Source: Congregicoccus sp964517665
Lineage (GTDB): Bacteria > Verrucomicrobiota > Verrucomicrobiia > Opitutales > Opitutaceae
Direction of reading: 5' to 3'
Assembly: GCA_964517665.1 (NCBI GenBank)
Contig: CAZFCY010000220.1
Location: forward strand, 1 to 7,048
DNA: 7,048 bases
The position numbers and the translations under genes are program-made. Position 1 is the first letter of the stretch. Each line of letters opens with the position of its first letter. The notes below the pieces were generated by a model that saw only the letters and a program-made list of their open reading frames with translations, searched no databases and was not told where the DNA came from. This document shows, piece by piece, positions 1 through 5,131 of this stretch.

Positions 1-476
1 ATAACTGGAACGATACCATGGCCGACTTCTGGACGATGAACAACTACAGCAATTACGAACTCCTCCAGCGGCTCAACGGACAGGCGGCCCCGGAGCTGGT
101 CGAATGGCGCGTCAACGCGGTCGCCAACTACACGTTTCAAGAAGGCCGTCTGCGGAACTTCGGCGTCGGTGGCGCCATGCGTTACGAAGGCGGCGCCACC
201 ATCGGCTTTCCGTACTTCTTCGATGATCTCGGGAACCCCGTGGCGGACGTCGAGAATCCGTATCGCCGCGGCTCGAACGAGCGTTTCGACCTCTGGTTCA
301 GCTATCGGAAGAAGCTGTTCGATGACAGGATCGACTGGTCGATCCGGCTGAACCTCTACAATATATTCAACGGCGACGAGCTGATCCCCGTGCGGGCGAA
401 TCCGGACGGCACGCTGGCCAACTTCCGCATCCAGCAGGGCCGGACCTGGCGGCTCTCGAGCTCGTTCCGGTTCTAA
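1..476 (+). CDS. TonB-dependent receptor, C-terminal part (5' end outside window)
   Basis: The frame is already open at the left edge (first full codon at base 3), so this is the last 157 residues of a longer protein; the internal ATG at 18 is not its start. The fragment reads as the final beta-strands of an outer-membrane barrel: alternating polar and aromatic residues, a 'FDLWFSYRKKLFDDRIDW' strand pair, then 'LNLYNIFNGDELIPVRANPDG' -like turns (NIFN, IPVRANPDGT), and a C-terminal 'WRLSSSFRF' ending in Phe, as TonB-dependent receptors do. This closing block resembles the large receptor families of Opitutaceae. Receptors of this kind import bulky ligands across the outer membrane using TonB energy. 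The ligand cannot be told from this part. The plug domain and TonB box lie outside the window. The gene is followed by a hairpin, so it is probably a separate transcription unit from the catabolic genes. Confidence 0.85.
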   Translation, partial: NWNDTMADFWTMNNYSNYELLQRLNGQAAPELVEWRVNAVANYTFQEGRLRNFGVGGAMRYEGGATIGFPYFFDDLGNPVADVENPYRRGSNERFDLWFSYRKKLFDDRIDWSIRLNLYNIFNGDELIPVRANPDGTLANFRIQQGRTWRLSSSFRF

Positions 477-498
477 CCGGGCGTCTTGAATTATTTGC

Positions 499-532
499 CC
501 GGATGGGCCGGGTTTATCCCCGGCCCATCCGG
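499..532. terminator. Strong GC-rich hairpin between convergent genes
   Basis: A perfect 14-bp inverted repeat (499-512 pairs with 519-532) encloses a 6-nt loop, tttatc. It lies 22 bp past the receptor stop and 44 bp past the end of the minus-strand regulator, where the two genes converge, so it could end transcription from both sides. Neither side has a real run of T residues, only AT-rich sequence on the receptor side (TTGAATTATTT), so a classical intrinsic terminator is not proven. Confidence 0.65.
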
Positions 533-576
533 CGTGAAATCGTCTCAGCGCCAGTTGATATTATCCACCCCTCCGC

Positions 577-1653
577 TCACACGCGCGCATGAGCGACGTC
601 GCGCGTCGAACGAGCTGGCCGCGGTGGGGCCATCGCGACCGATGGGCCGTCGGCCCACTCCCCTGTTATGGCAACCTCCTTCGGATCCCGCGGAAGTCCG
701 CATTCGTTGCGCTGGAGTTGCTCGACCACCAGATCGATCGCCGCCGCTCCAACCACCTCCGGCTTCTCGATTACGCGGGCAACCTCCACGCCAGACGGGC
801 TGCCGGCGACACAGAGCGCGACCAGTCCGAGGTCGCGCGGAGCGGACAAGCCCATCGCCTTGATCCAGGAATGCACGGGGGCGCCGCCGAAGATGATCGC
901 ATCCGGTCGATACCTTTTCATCCAGGAGCGAAACAGCCGTTCGTCGTCCGAACGAATCTGCAAAATGGCGTCCGGGGAAGCTGGGCCGGACTCGGATTGC
1001 CAGGCGTAAAAGGCTCCCTGCCAGCTTCGCAACAATCGATCGCGGAGAGCAGGCGTGTTGACGAGCCCGACCCGCCGATACCCGCGGCGCCCCAGCTCCC
1101 GAAGCGCGATCACCACGTTCTCGAAATAGGCCGGCACCGCACGGTGCAGCGCCGCCTGATCGAAGGTGTAGCCGATCGTCGCGCTGCCGAAACGCGCCCA
1201 GGTGAACGGCAGCACGATCGGTTTCTCGAGCGGGAAAATCAGCAGGCCCTCGATGCCGCGCGCGTGAAGAATTCCGTCGAGCCGCTCGACAGTCAGGCCA
1301 GGGGCGAACGCCCAGAATTCCTCCAAGGTGTAGCCGAGCGAGCGCGCCCGGTCGGCGGCGCCGGCGAAAAACCTCTTCCGCGTTGGATCCCGCTCGTCGG
1401 GTCCTCCGAGCCACGACGTGACGCCGGCGATGATCGGTTTGAATTCCGCCGACCGCCGCGCGCGGATGCTCGACATCAGCGTGGCCACGGCCGGGTGCGG
1501 ACGATAATCGAGCTTCCTTGCCCAGTCCACCACGCGCCGGCGTGTCGCTGGAGAAATGCTGGGATGGTTCCGCAACGCGAGCGAGACCGTGGCGGGACAC
1601 ACCCTGGCCTTGCGGGCTACGTCGGCGATCGTGACGGGCTGGATTTTGGCCAC
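577..1653 (-). CDS. LacI-family transcriptional regulator
   Basis: The protein has 358 residues and starts with GTG at 1653-1651. No ATG, GTG or TTG lies in frame in the 38 nt up to the previous gene. Residues 7-28 form the LacI helix-turn-helix (TIADVARKARVCPATVSLAL), followed by 'NHPSISPATRRRV' and a hinge segment around 50-62 (YRPHPAVATLMSS) in which Leu59 aligns with the hinge leucine that intercalates at the operator centre in LacI proteins. Residues from about 72 onward form a periplasmic-binding-protein-like effector domain (IIAGVTSW, IEGLLIFPLE, RRVGLVNTPALRDRL, PDAIIFGGAP, LGLVALCV). The length is normal for the family. The gene lies downstream of the aldolase on the same strand and probably shares its transcript. 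It is the likely local regulator, and palindromes with a central CG occur just ahead of its own start and in the divergent region. The effector is unknown; an acid sugar or its phosphate is a reasonable inference. Confidence 0.95.
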   Translation of the reverse strand: MAKIQPVTIADVARKARVCPATVSLALRNHPSISPATRRRVVDWARKLDYRPHPAVATLMSSIRARRSAEFKPIIAGVTSWLGGPDERDPTRKRFFAGAADRARSLGYTLEEFWAFAPGLTVERLDGILHARGIEGLLIFPLEKPIVLPFTWARFGSATIGYTFDQAALHRAVPAYFENVVIALRELGRRGYRRVGLVNTPALRDRLLRSWQGAFYAWQSESGPASPDAILQIRSDDERLFRSWMKRYRPDAIIFGGAPVHSWIKAMGLSAPRDLGLVALCVAGSPSGVEVARVIEKPEVVGAAAIDLVVEQLQRNECGLPRDPKEVAITGEWADGPSVAMAPPRPARSTRDVAHARV

Positions 1654-1660
1654 GGTGGCA

Positions 1661-1674
1661 GGAAATCGATTTCC
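1661..1674. promoter_or_regulatory. Candidate LacI-family operator (perfect palindrome)
   Basis: GGAAATCGATTTCC is a perfect 14-bp palindrome with the central CG typical of LacI-family operators. It sits in the 38-nt gap between the aldolase stop and the GTG start of the lacI-type gene, 7 bp from that GTG. A related copy (12 of 14 bases) lies in the divergent promoter region. The placement suggests autoregulation or a roadblock on the aldolase-lacI transcript. A 14-bp palindrome could occur by chance in a window this size, so the case rests on its position, the central CG and the second copy. Confidence 0.55.
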
Positions 1675-1691
1675 GGGTTCGTGACCTCGCG

Positions 1692-2342
1692 TCAGGACGA
1701 AGAAAGCGGAAGCGGACGATAGATCCGGCGAGCCACGAAATCGTCGACGATACTCGCTGGCAATGTCCGCGCCGCGCGCGGTCCGGCCTCACTGGCGAGC
1801 TGCAGCGCGCAGGCGAACTCCAGGCTCAGGAGTCGCATGCGAGCCTCGGCCAGATCCGCGTCGAAAACCAACACACCGTGATTCCAAAGAAGCAGGGCAT
1901 CAGCCGTTCCCGCGGCGACTCCCACTGCTTCACCCAGTTCGATCGTGCCCGGATGGTGATAGTCGACCCCGGCGAGCCGGTGCAGATACGCCATGCCTTC
2001 GACGAATGCCCCGCGATCCGGCAGCCGGCGCTGGCAGGCCAACACCGTGGCGCTCGGCGGAGTGCAATGCAGCACCCAGCGCGCCTCGGGCCGGGCCGCA
2101 TACACGGCGCGGTGCATGCCGATCTCCTTGGACGGCCGGCGATCGCCCGCCCACGCGCCATCATCGACCCGGCAGGCGACGAAGTCGCCGGCCGTGATCT
2201 GCTCGAACCACGTTCCGGAAGCGCTAAGCCGGAACGTCTCCTCATCGGACCGGGCGCTGAGGTTGCCCGACGAGCCCCAAGCCAGACCGCGCGACGCCAT
2301 CCAGTGAGCAGTCTCAACCAACGCTTGAGTCACGTCACACAT
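1692..2342 (-). CDS. Class II aldolase/adducin family protein (OtnC-like decarboxylase or aldolase)
   Basis: The protein has 216 residues, the same size as fuculose-1-phosphate aldolase (FucA, 215 aa). It carries the N-terminal phosphate-loop motif 'GSSGNLSAR' (23-31), 'ASGTWFEQIT' (41-50), the catalytic Glu73 in 'PSKEIGMH', and 'LWNHGVLVF' with His155. By FucA numbering the metal ligands should be His92, His94 and His155. Here the usual HxH reads H92-C93-T94, so the middle histidine is Thr. Known relatives include FucA, ribulose-phosphate epimerase AraD and OtnC, which decarboxylates 3-oxo-tetronate 4-phosphate to dihydroxyacetone phosphate. With a DUF1537 kinase and a TIM-barrel isomerase in the facing operon, an OtnC-like role is the best inference. 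The ATG is only 5 nt downstream of a GTATAC box and has no Shine-Dalgarno sequence, which would fit a leaderless or weakly translated message. The start is supported because the family fold begins at about residue 5. Confidence 0.92.
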   Translation of the reverse strand: MCDVTQALVETAHWMASRGLAWGSSGNLSARSDEETFRLSASGTWFEQITAGDFVACRVDDGAWAGDRRPSKEIGMHRAVYAARPEARWVLHCTPPSATVLACQRRLPDRGAFVEGMAYLHRLAGVDYHHPGTIELGEAVGVAAGTADALLLWNHGVLVFDADLAEARMRLLSLEFACALQLASEAGPRAARTLPASIVDDFVARRIYRPLPLSSS

Positions 2343-2347
2343 TTATC

Positions 2348-2360
2348 GTATACGGCATAC
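2348..2360. promoter_or_regulatory. GTATAC-type box beside the aldolase start
   Basis: GTATACGGCATAC is an imperfect palindrome with 5 of 6 base pairs around a central G, of the form GTATAC-n-GTATAC. It ends 5 bp upstream of the aldolase ATG. It shares 10 of 13 bases with a second box upstream of the facing operon. It could be a regulator site or contain the -10 element (TATACG on the minus strand). Palindromes built on GTATAC are known for some GntR/FCD-family regulators; that assignment is inference only. Confidence 0.45.
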
Positions 2361-2509
2361 AAATTCTGGAAATTTCAAGCCGACACTGCACATCCGAGAA
2401 CCGGCGGTTGGTCGCAACTTCACGACGGCCCGCAGGCCAGGCTGGCCCGCTCCCCGATTTCGGATACGGCTTATTCAGCAAGCCCGCCGCGGAAGGGAAA
2501 CGCCCGATC

Positions 2510-2541
2510 CCCTGCCCTCCGGCCCCCGGCCTCCGGCAGGG
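2510..2541. repeat. GC-rich nested inverted repeat in the intergenic region
   Basis: CCCTGCC (2510-2516) pairs with GGCAGGG (2535-2541). Inside the loop, GGCC (2521-2524) pairs with GGCC (2528-2531) around CCC, giving a two-tier hairpin. It lies between the two candidate promoter ends and has no T-run on either strand. It may be a spacer structure, a relic repeat or chance in very GC-rich DNA. A smaller inverted repeat, GGCCAG-G-CTGGCC, lies at 2435-2447. Confidence 0.35.
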
Positions 2542-2572
2542 CCACGAAAATGAATCCGCCTGGCCGCGGACA

Positions 2573-2586
2573 GAAAATCGAATTCC
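2573..2586. promoter_or_regulatory. Second candidate LacI-family operator, upstream of the five-gene operon
   Basis: GAAAATCGAATTCC matches the perfect palindrome at 1661-1674 in 12 of 14 positions and keeps the central ATCGA; five of its seven base pairs are symmetric. It lies 66 bp ahead of the oxidoreductase start, a usual distance for a repressor site overlapping a promoter. The recurrence of this word in the only two non-coding gaps controlled by this locus supports it as a target of the adjacent LacI protein. Confidence 0.5.
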
Positions 2587-2598
2587 TCGATTGATTTA

Positions 2599-2611
2599 GT
2601 ATACAGTATCC
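2599..2611. promoter_or_regulatory. GTATAC-type box upstream of the five-gene operon
   Basis: GTATACAGTATCC is an imperfect palindrome (5 of 6 base pairs around a central A). It is the counterpart of the box at 2348-2360, matching 10 of 13 bases, and lies 41 bp before the oxidoreductase ATG, just downstream of the candidate LacI operator. Having one such box next to each divergent start argues for a shared regulator or a shared promoter element. Confidence 0.45.
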
Positions 2612-2652
2612 CTTTTCTTCGTTTCCACCCCCTCTCGGAGCTTCTCACGACC

Positions 2653-3660
2653 ATGCACGGCGTTTTCTTCGGCACAGGACAGTTCGCATCGATCCAACTC
2701 GACGCCTGGTCACGCGTCTCCGGCGCCCGGATTGCCGCCGTGCACGGCAACGCCGGGCGGGCCGAGCGCCTCGCCGGGCAATTCTCCATTCCCCAGCACG
2801 GCAGCGATGCGCGGGAGTTGATCGCGCGAACGCAGCCGGAGTTCGCCGACATCTGCACCGCATTGGAAAAACACGCGGAGTCCATTCGCCTGTGCGCGGA
2901 TCTCGCTCTTCCCATCCTGTGCCAGAAGCCCCTGGCCGAATCCCTCCAGGACGCGCGCGATTGCGTCGATTACTGCGCCGCCGCCGGTGTCCGCCTCATG
3001 GTTCATGACAACTGGCGCTGGCAGCCGTGGTATCGGGAAATCAAGCGGCTCCTCGCGAGCGGCGCGGTCGGCCAGCCGCTGTCCGTTTATCACACCTTGC
3101 GCACCGGCGACGGACTCGGCCCCCTGCCTTATCCCGCGCAACCCTACTTCCGCTCGATGCCACGGTTTCTCCTGCTGGAAACCACCATCCACTACCTCGA
3201 CACCTACCGATTCCTCTTCGGCGAACCCGAGCAAATCGCCTGCGTCACCCACCGCAACAATCCCGCCATCGCGGGCGAGGACCAGGCGGTGGTCACCCTG
3301 CGCTTTCGGAACGGCCCCGTCGTCATCTGGGACGGCAACCGCGCGGTTCCCTCGGCGCACCGCAAGCCGCCGTTCAATGGCGAGATGCGGATCGAAGGCA
3401 CGGGCGGCGTCCTGGAGGTGGATCCCTTTGGTCGCATGCAACTGACCGGCCCCTCCGGCGACACCCAGCCTCACACCTACGACATTCCGGACGGCTATCG
3501 TGGCGGCAGTGTGCAGGCCACGCTCCTCCACTTCATCACCTGCCTGCAGCGCGGGACCGCTTTCGAGACAGAGGGGGCGGATTACCTCAAAACCATGGAG
3601 CTGGTCTTTCTTGCCTACGAAGCGGCGGCGACCGGCCGGACCCTGCAAGTCGCAACATGA
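2653..3660 (+). CDS. Gfo/Idh/MocA-family NAD(P)-dependent oxidoreductase
   Basis: The protein has 335 residues, normal for this cytosolic sugar/cyclitol dehydrogenase family. It opens with the Rossmann nucleotide-binding motif 'GTGQFA' (7-12). The family's EKP motif appears as Q91-K92-P93 in 'PILCQKPLAES', a Glu-to-Gln variant. 'HDNWRWQPWYREIKRLL' (118-134) begins the C-terminal domain, and 'ETTIHYLDTYRFLFGEP' (176-192) carries the expected catalytic-site His180 with Asp183. A weak GGAG at 2637-2640 lies 12 nt before the ATG. It is the first gene of the operon and its stop overlaps the next start (ATGA at 3657-3660). The family oxidises or reduces hydroxyls on sugars and sugar acids. In this setting it may oxidise the incoming acid sugar, a step done by LtnD-type dehydrogenases in the known tetronate route. 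The substrate itself is not visible in the sequence. Confidence 0.95.
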   Translation: MHGVFFGTGQFASIQLDAWSRVSGARIAAVHGNAGRAERLAGQFSIPQHGSDARELIARTQPEFADICTALEKHAESIRLCADLALPILCQKPLAESLQDARDCVDYCAAAGVRLMVHDNWRWQPWYREIKRLLASGAVGQPLSVYHTLRTGDGLGPLPYPAQPYFRSMPRFLLLETTIHYLDTYRFLFGEPEQIACVTHRNNPAIAGEDQAVVTLRFRNGPVVIWDGNRAVPSAHRKPPFNGEMRIEGTGGVLEVDPFGRMQLTGPSGDTQPHTYDIPDGYRGGSVQATLLHFITCLQRGTAFETEGADYLKTMELVFLAYEAAATGRTLQVAT

Positions 3661-4322
3661 CGGCGCGCATCGGCCTGTTCCACGCGACGCTCAACGCCGT
3701 CGCCCCGGCCGTCGAGGCCTGGCGCGAAACACGACGTCCGGTTGACCTGCGGCATTACGTCGACGAGGGCCTGCTCGACCACGTTCGCCGCAACGGCCTC
3801 GACCACGACGCGGTGGCGCGTTTGCGCCATTGGCTCGAACTGATCGCCAGCGACGGAGCCGCGGCGATCATGACGACCTGCTCCTCGCTCTCCCCCGCCC
3901 TTCCGCCGCTGCGCGCGCAAGTGTCGCGCCCGGTCATCGGCATCGACGACGCGATGATCGATGATGCCGTGGCTCGCGGAACGCGCATCGGGATTGTGGC
4001 GACGCTGGCCACCGCCGCGGAAACCACACGTTCGCTGTTCGCGGCGCGGCCAGAGGCCGCGGACCTCACCCTGACCACGCGTGTTCCCGACCGCGCATTT
4101 GAAGCGCTCGCCCGCGGCGAACACGACACGCATGATCGCGCGATCCAGGCCGCCGCCGCCGCGCTCGCGCCCGGCGTCGACGTGATCGTGCTGGCCCAAC
4201 TCTCGATGTCCCGCGCGCTGCCCATGCTGGCCGGTCTGCCGGCGCCTGTCCTGACCAGCGGCCCTGGCGCCGTGGCCCGCACACTCGCCGCTGCCGCGTC
4301 GGCCCGCGCCATCCCGGTATGA
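3657..4322 (+). CDS. Asp/Glu racemase-superfamily protein lacking the second catalytic cysteine
   Basis: The protein has 221 residues. The start is set by the ATGA overlap with the oxidoreductase stop; the frame is open much further upstream, but that part overlaps the preceding gene and is not coding. It has the superfamily's two-lobe layout: 'IGLFHAT' at the N-terminus, 'AAAIMTTCSSLSPAL' with Cys75 at the first catalytic position, 'RPVIGIDDAMIDDAV' (91-105), 'RIGIVATLATA' (110-120) and 'DVIVLAQLSMSRALPML' (175-191). In true racemases the last block contains the second Cys (GCTH); here Gln181 is in about that place. A two-base cysteine racemization is therefore unlikely, and an isomerase, decarboxylase or binding role on a small hydroxy or keto acid is more plausible. 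No specific reaction can be assigned. Its place in the tightly coupled operon suggests it acts on a pathway intermediate. Confidence 0.85.
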   Translation: MTARIGLFHATLNAVAPAVEAWRETRRPVDLRHYVDEGLLDHVRRNGLDHDAVARLRHWLELIASDGAAAIMTTCSSLSPALPPLRAQVSRPVIGIDDAMIDDAVARGTRIGIVATLATAAETTRSLFAARPEAADLTLTTRVPDRAFEALARGEHDTHDRAIQAAAAALAPGVDVIVLAQLSMSRALPMLAGLPAPVLTSGPGAVARTLAAAASARAIPV

Positions 4323-5131
4323 AACTGGCCTATCCCGTCGCCACGCCGGAGGTCGCCGGCCGCCTGCTTGCCTGGTCCGGCTCCATCGAGGACATCGCCG
4401 CCTCGCTCGCCGACCTCGGCTACTCGGGCGTGGAACTGTTCGTGCGCGATCCCGCGGGTTTCGCCACGGCCCCGCTCGCCGCCGCGCTCGACGCGCACAG
4501 GCTCGCGGTCGCCGCCATCGGCACGGGGCCGGTCGCCGCGCATGACCGCCTCACCTTCACCGATCCGGCGCCCGCAGCGCGCGCCGCCGCGCTTGCCCGC
4601 GCCTGCGCCATCGTCGATCTGGCGGCCGACCTCGGCTCCCAGGTCAACGTGGGCAAACTCCGCGGCCGCGTCGGCCATCATCCCGACGCGCCACGCTGGC
4701 GCGACGATGGATTCAAAGTCATGTGCGAACACGCCCAGCGGCGCGGCGTGCGCGTTACACTCGAGCCGCAGCATCGCGGCATCATCGACAACCTCAATTC
4801 CACCGCCGAGAGCCTGGCGTGGCTCGAGGCGCTCGCCCTTCCGGGGCTCGGGCTCATGCTCGATTCCTATCACATGCGCCACGAGGATCCGTCTCCGACC
4901 GAGGCGCTGGCCTCCGCCCGGGAGCATCTGCTGCATATCCACATCTCGGATACAGACCGCCGGCCGCCCGGCCGCGGCGCCATCGATTTCCCCCGCTTTC
5001 TGCAAGCCCTGCGCGGACTCGGCTATGATGGATTCCTCACGGTCGAGATCGAGCAAACTCCGGACAGCGCACAGGCCGCGGCCGACGCGGCCGCCTTCCT
5101 GCGCCCGCTCCTTTCCCACCGCGTGTCATGA
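4319..5131 (+). CDS. Sugar phosphate isomerase/epimerase (xylose-isomerase-like TIM barrel; OtnI/Hyi-like role possible)
   Basis: The protein has 270 residues, typical for AP-endonuclease-2-type TIM-barrel isomerases such as hydroxypyruvate isomerase (Hyi) and the 2-oxo-tetronate isomerase OtnI. Visible barrel motifs run in the expected order: 'LADLGYSGVELF' (30-41), 'GVRVTLEPQHRG' with Glu149, 'GLMLDSYHM' with Asp182 and His185, 'LLHIHISDTDRRPPGRGAID' with His208, and 'GYDGFLTVEIE' with Glu243 and Glu245. Glu149, Asp182, His208 and Glu243 fit the four metal ligands of the family, so the enzyme should be active. It is joined to its neighbours by ATGA overlaps at both ends. By analogy with OtnI it may move the carbonyl of a keto acid between C2 and C3 before phosphorylation by the kinase two genes downstream. 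The exact substrate is inferred from context only. Confidence 0.93.
   Translation: MKLAYPVATPEVAGRLLAWSGSIEDIAASLADLGYSGVELFVRDPAGFATAPLAAALDAHRLAVAAIGTGPVAAHDRLTFTDPAPAARAAALARACAIVDLAADLGSQVNVGKLRGRVGHHPDAPRWRDDGFKVMCEHAQRRGVRVTLEPQHRGIIDNLNSTAESLAWLEALALPGLGLMLDSYHMRHEDPSPTEALASAREHLLHIHISDTDRRPPGRGAIDFPRFLQALRGLGYDGFLTVEIEQTPDSAQAAADAAAFLRPLLSHRVS

Larger units (their letters stand above)
2343..2652. promoter_or_regulatory. Divergent promoter/control region (310 bp)
   Basis: This non-coding stretch separates the minus-strand aldolase-lacI pair from the plus-strand operon. Both ends are AT-rich (about 2343-2380 and 2571-2620) while the middle is very GC-rich, as expected for two divergent promoters facing outward. 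The AT-rich ends hold paired palindromic boxes, listed separately. I could not assign convincing -35/-10 pairs: TTGAAA on the minus strand (about 2376-2381) lies about 20 bp from TATACG near the aldolase start, and TTGATT (2591-2596) on the plus strand has no -10 at normal spacing. No small gene is evident. Confidence 0.6.

Noticed and set aside
545..1792. 415-codon minus-strand frame overlapping the LacI gene
   Set aside because: The LacI helix-turn-helix and effector domain are read in the other minus-strand frame; this one has no recognisable domain.
2366..2379. CTGGAAATTTCAAG as a third LacI operator
   Set aside because: It is a near-palindrome with a GAAATTTC core but lacks the central CG and the half-site spacing of the two better candidates.
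2591..2620. A sigma-70 promoter using TTGATT as the -35 element
   Set aside because: No -10-like hexamer lies 16-18 bp downstream; the nearest TATA-like words are too close.
3027..3656. Upstream extension of the racemase-like protein frame
   Set aside because: The extension overlaps the oxidoreductase in another frame, is Arg/Pro/His-rich with no domain, and the ATGA start at 3657 gives the normal protein length.
3755..5119. Long open frame of 454 codons on the minus strand
   Set aside because: It runs antisense to two well-supported genes; its sequence is Gly/Arg/Ala-rich without any recognisable domain, a usual effect of high GC at third codon positions.
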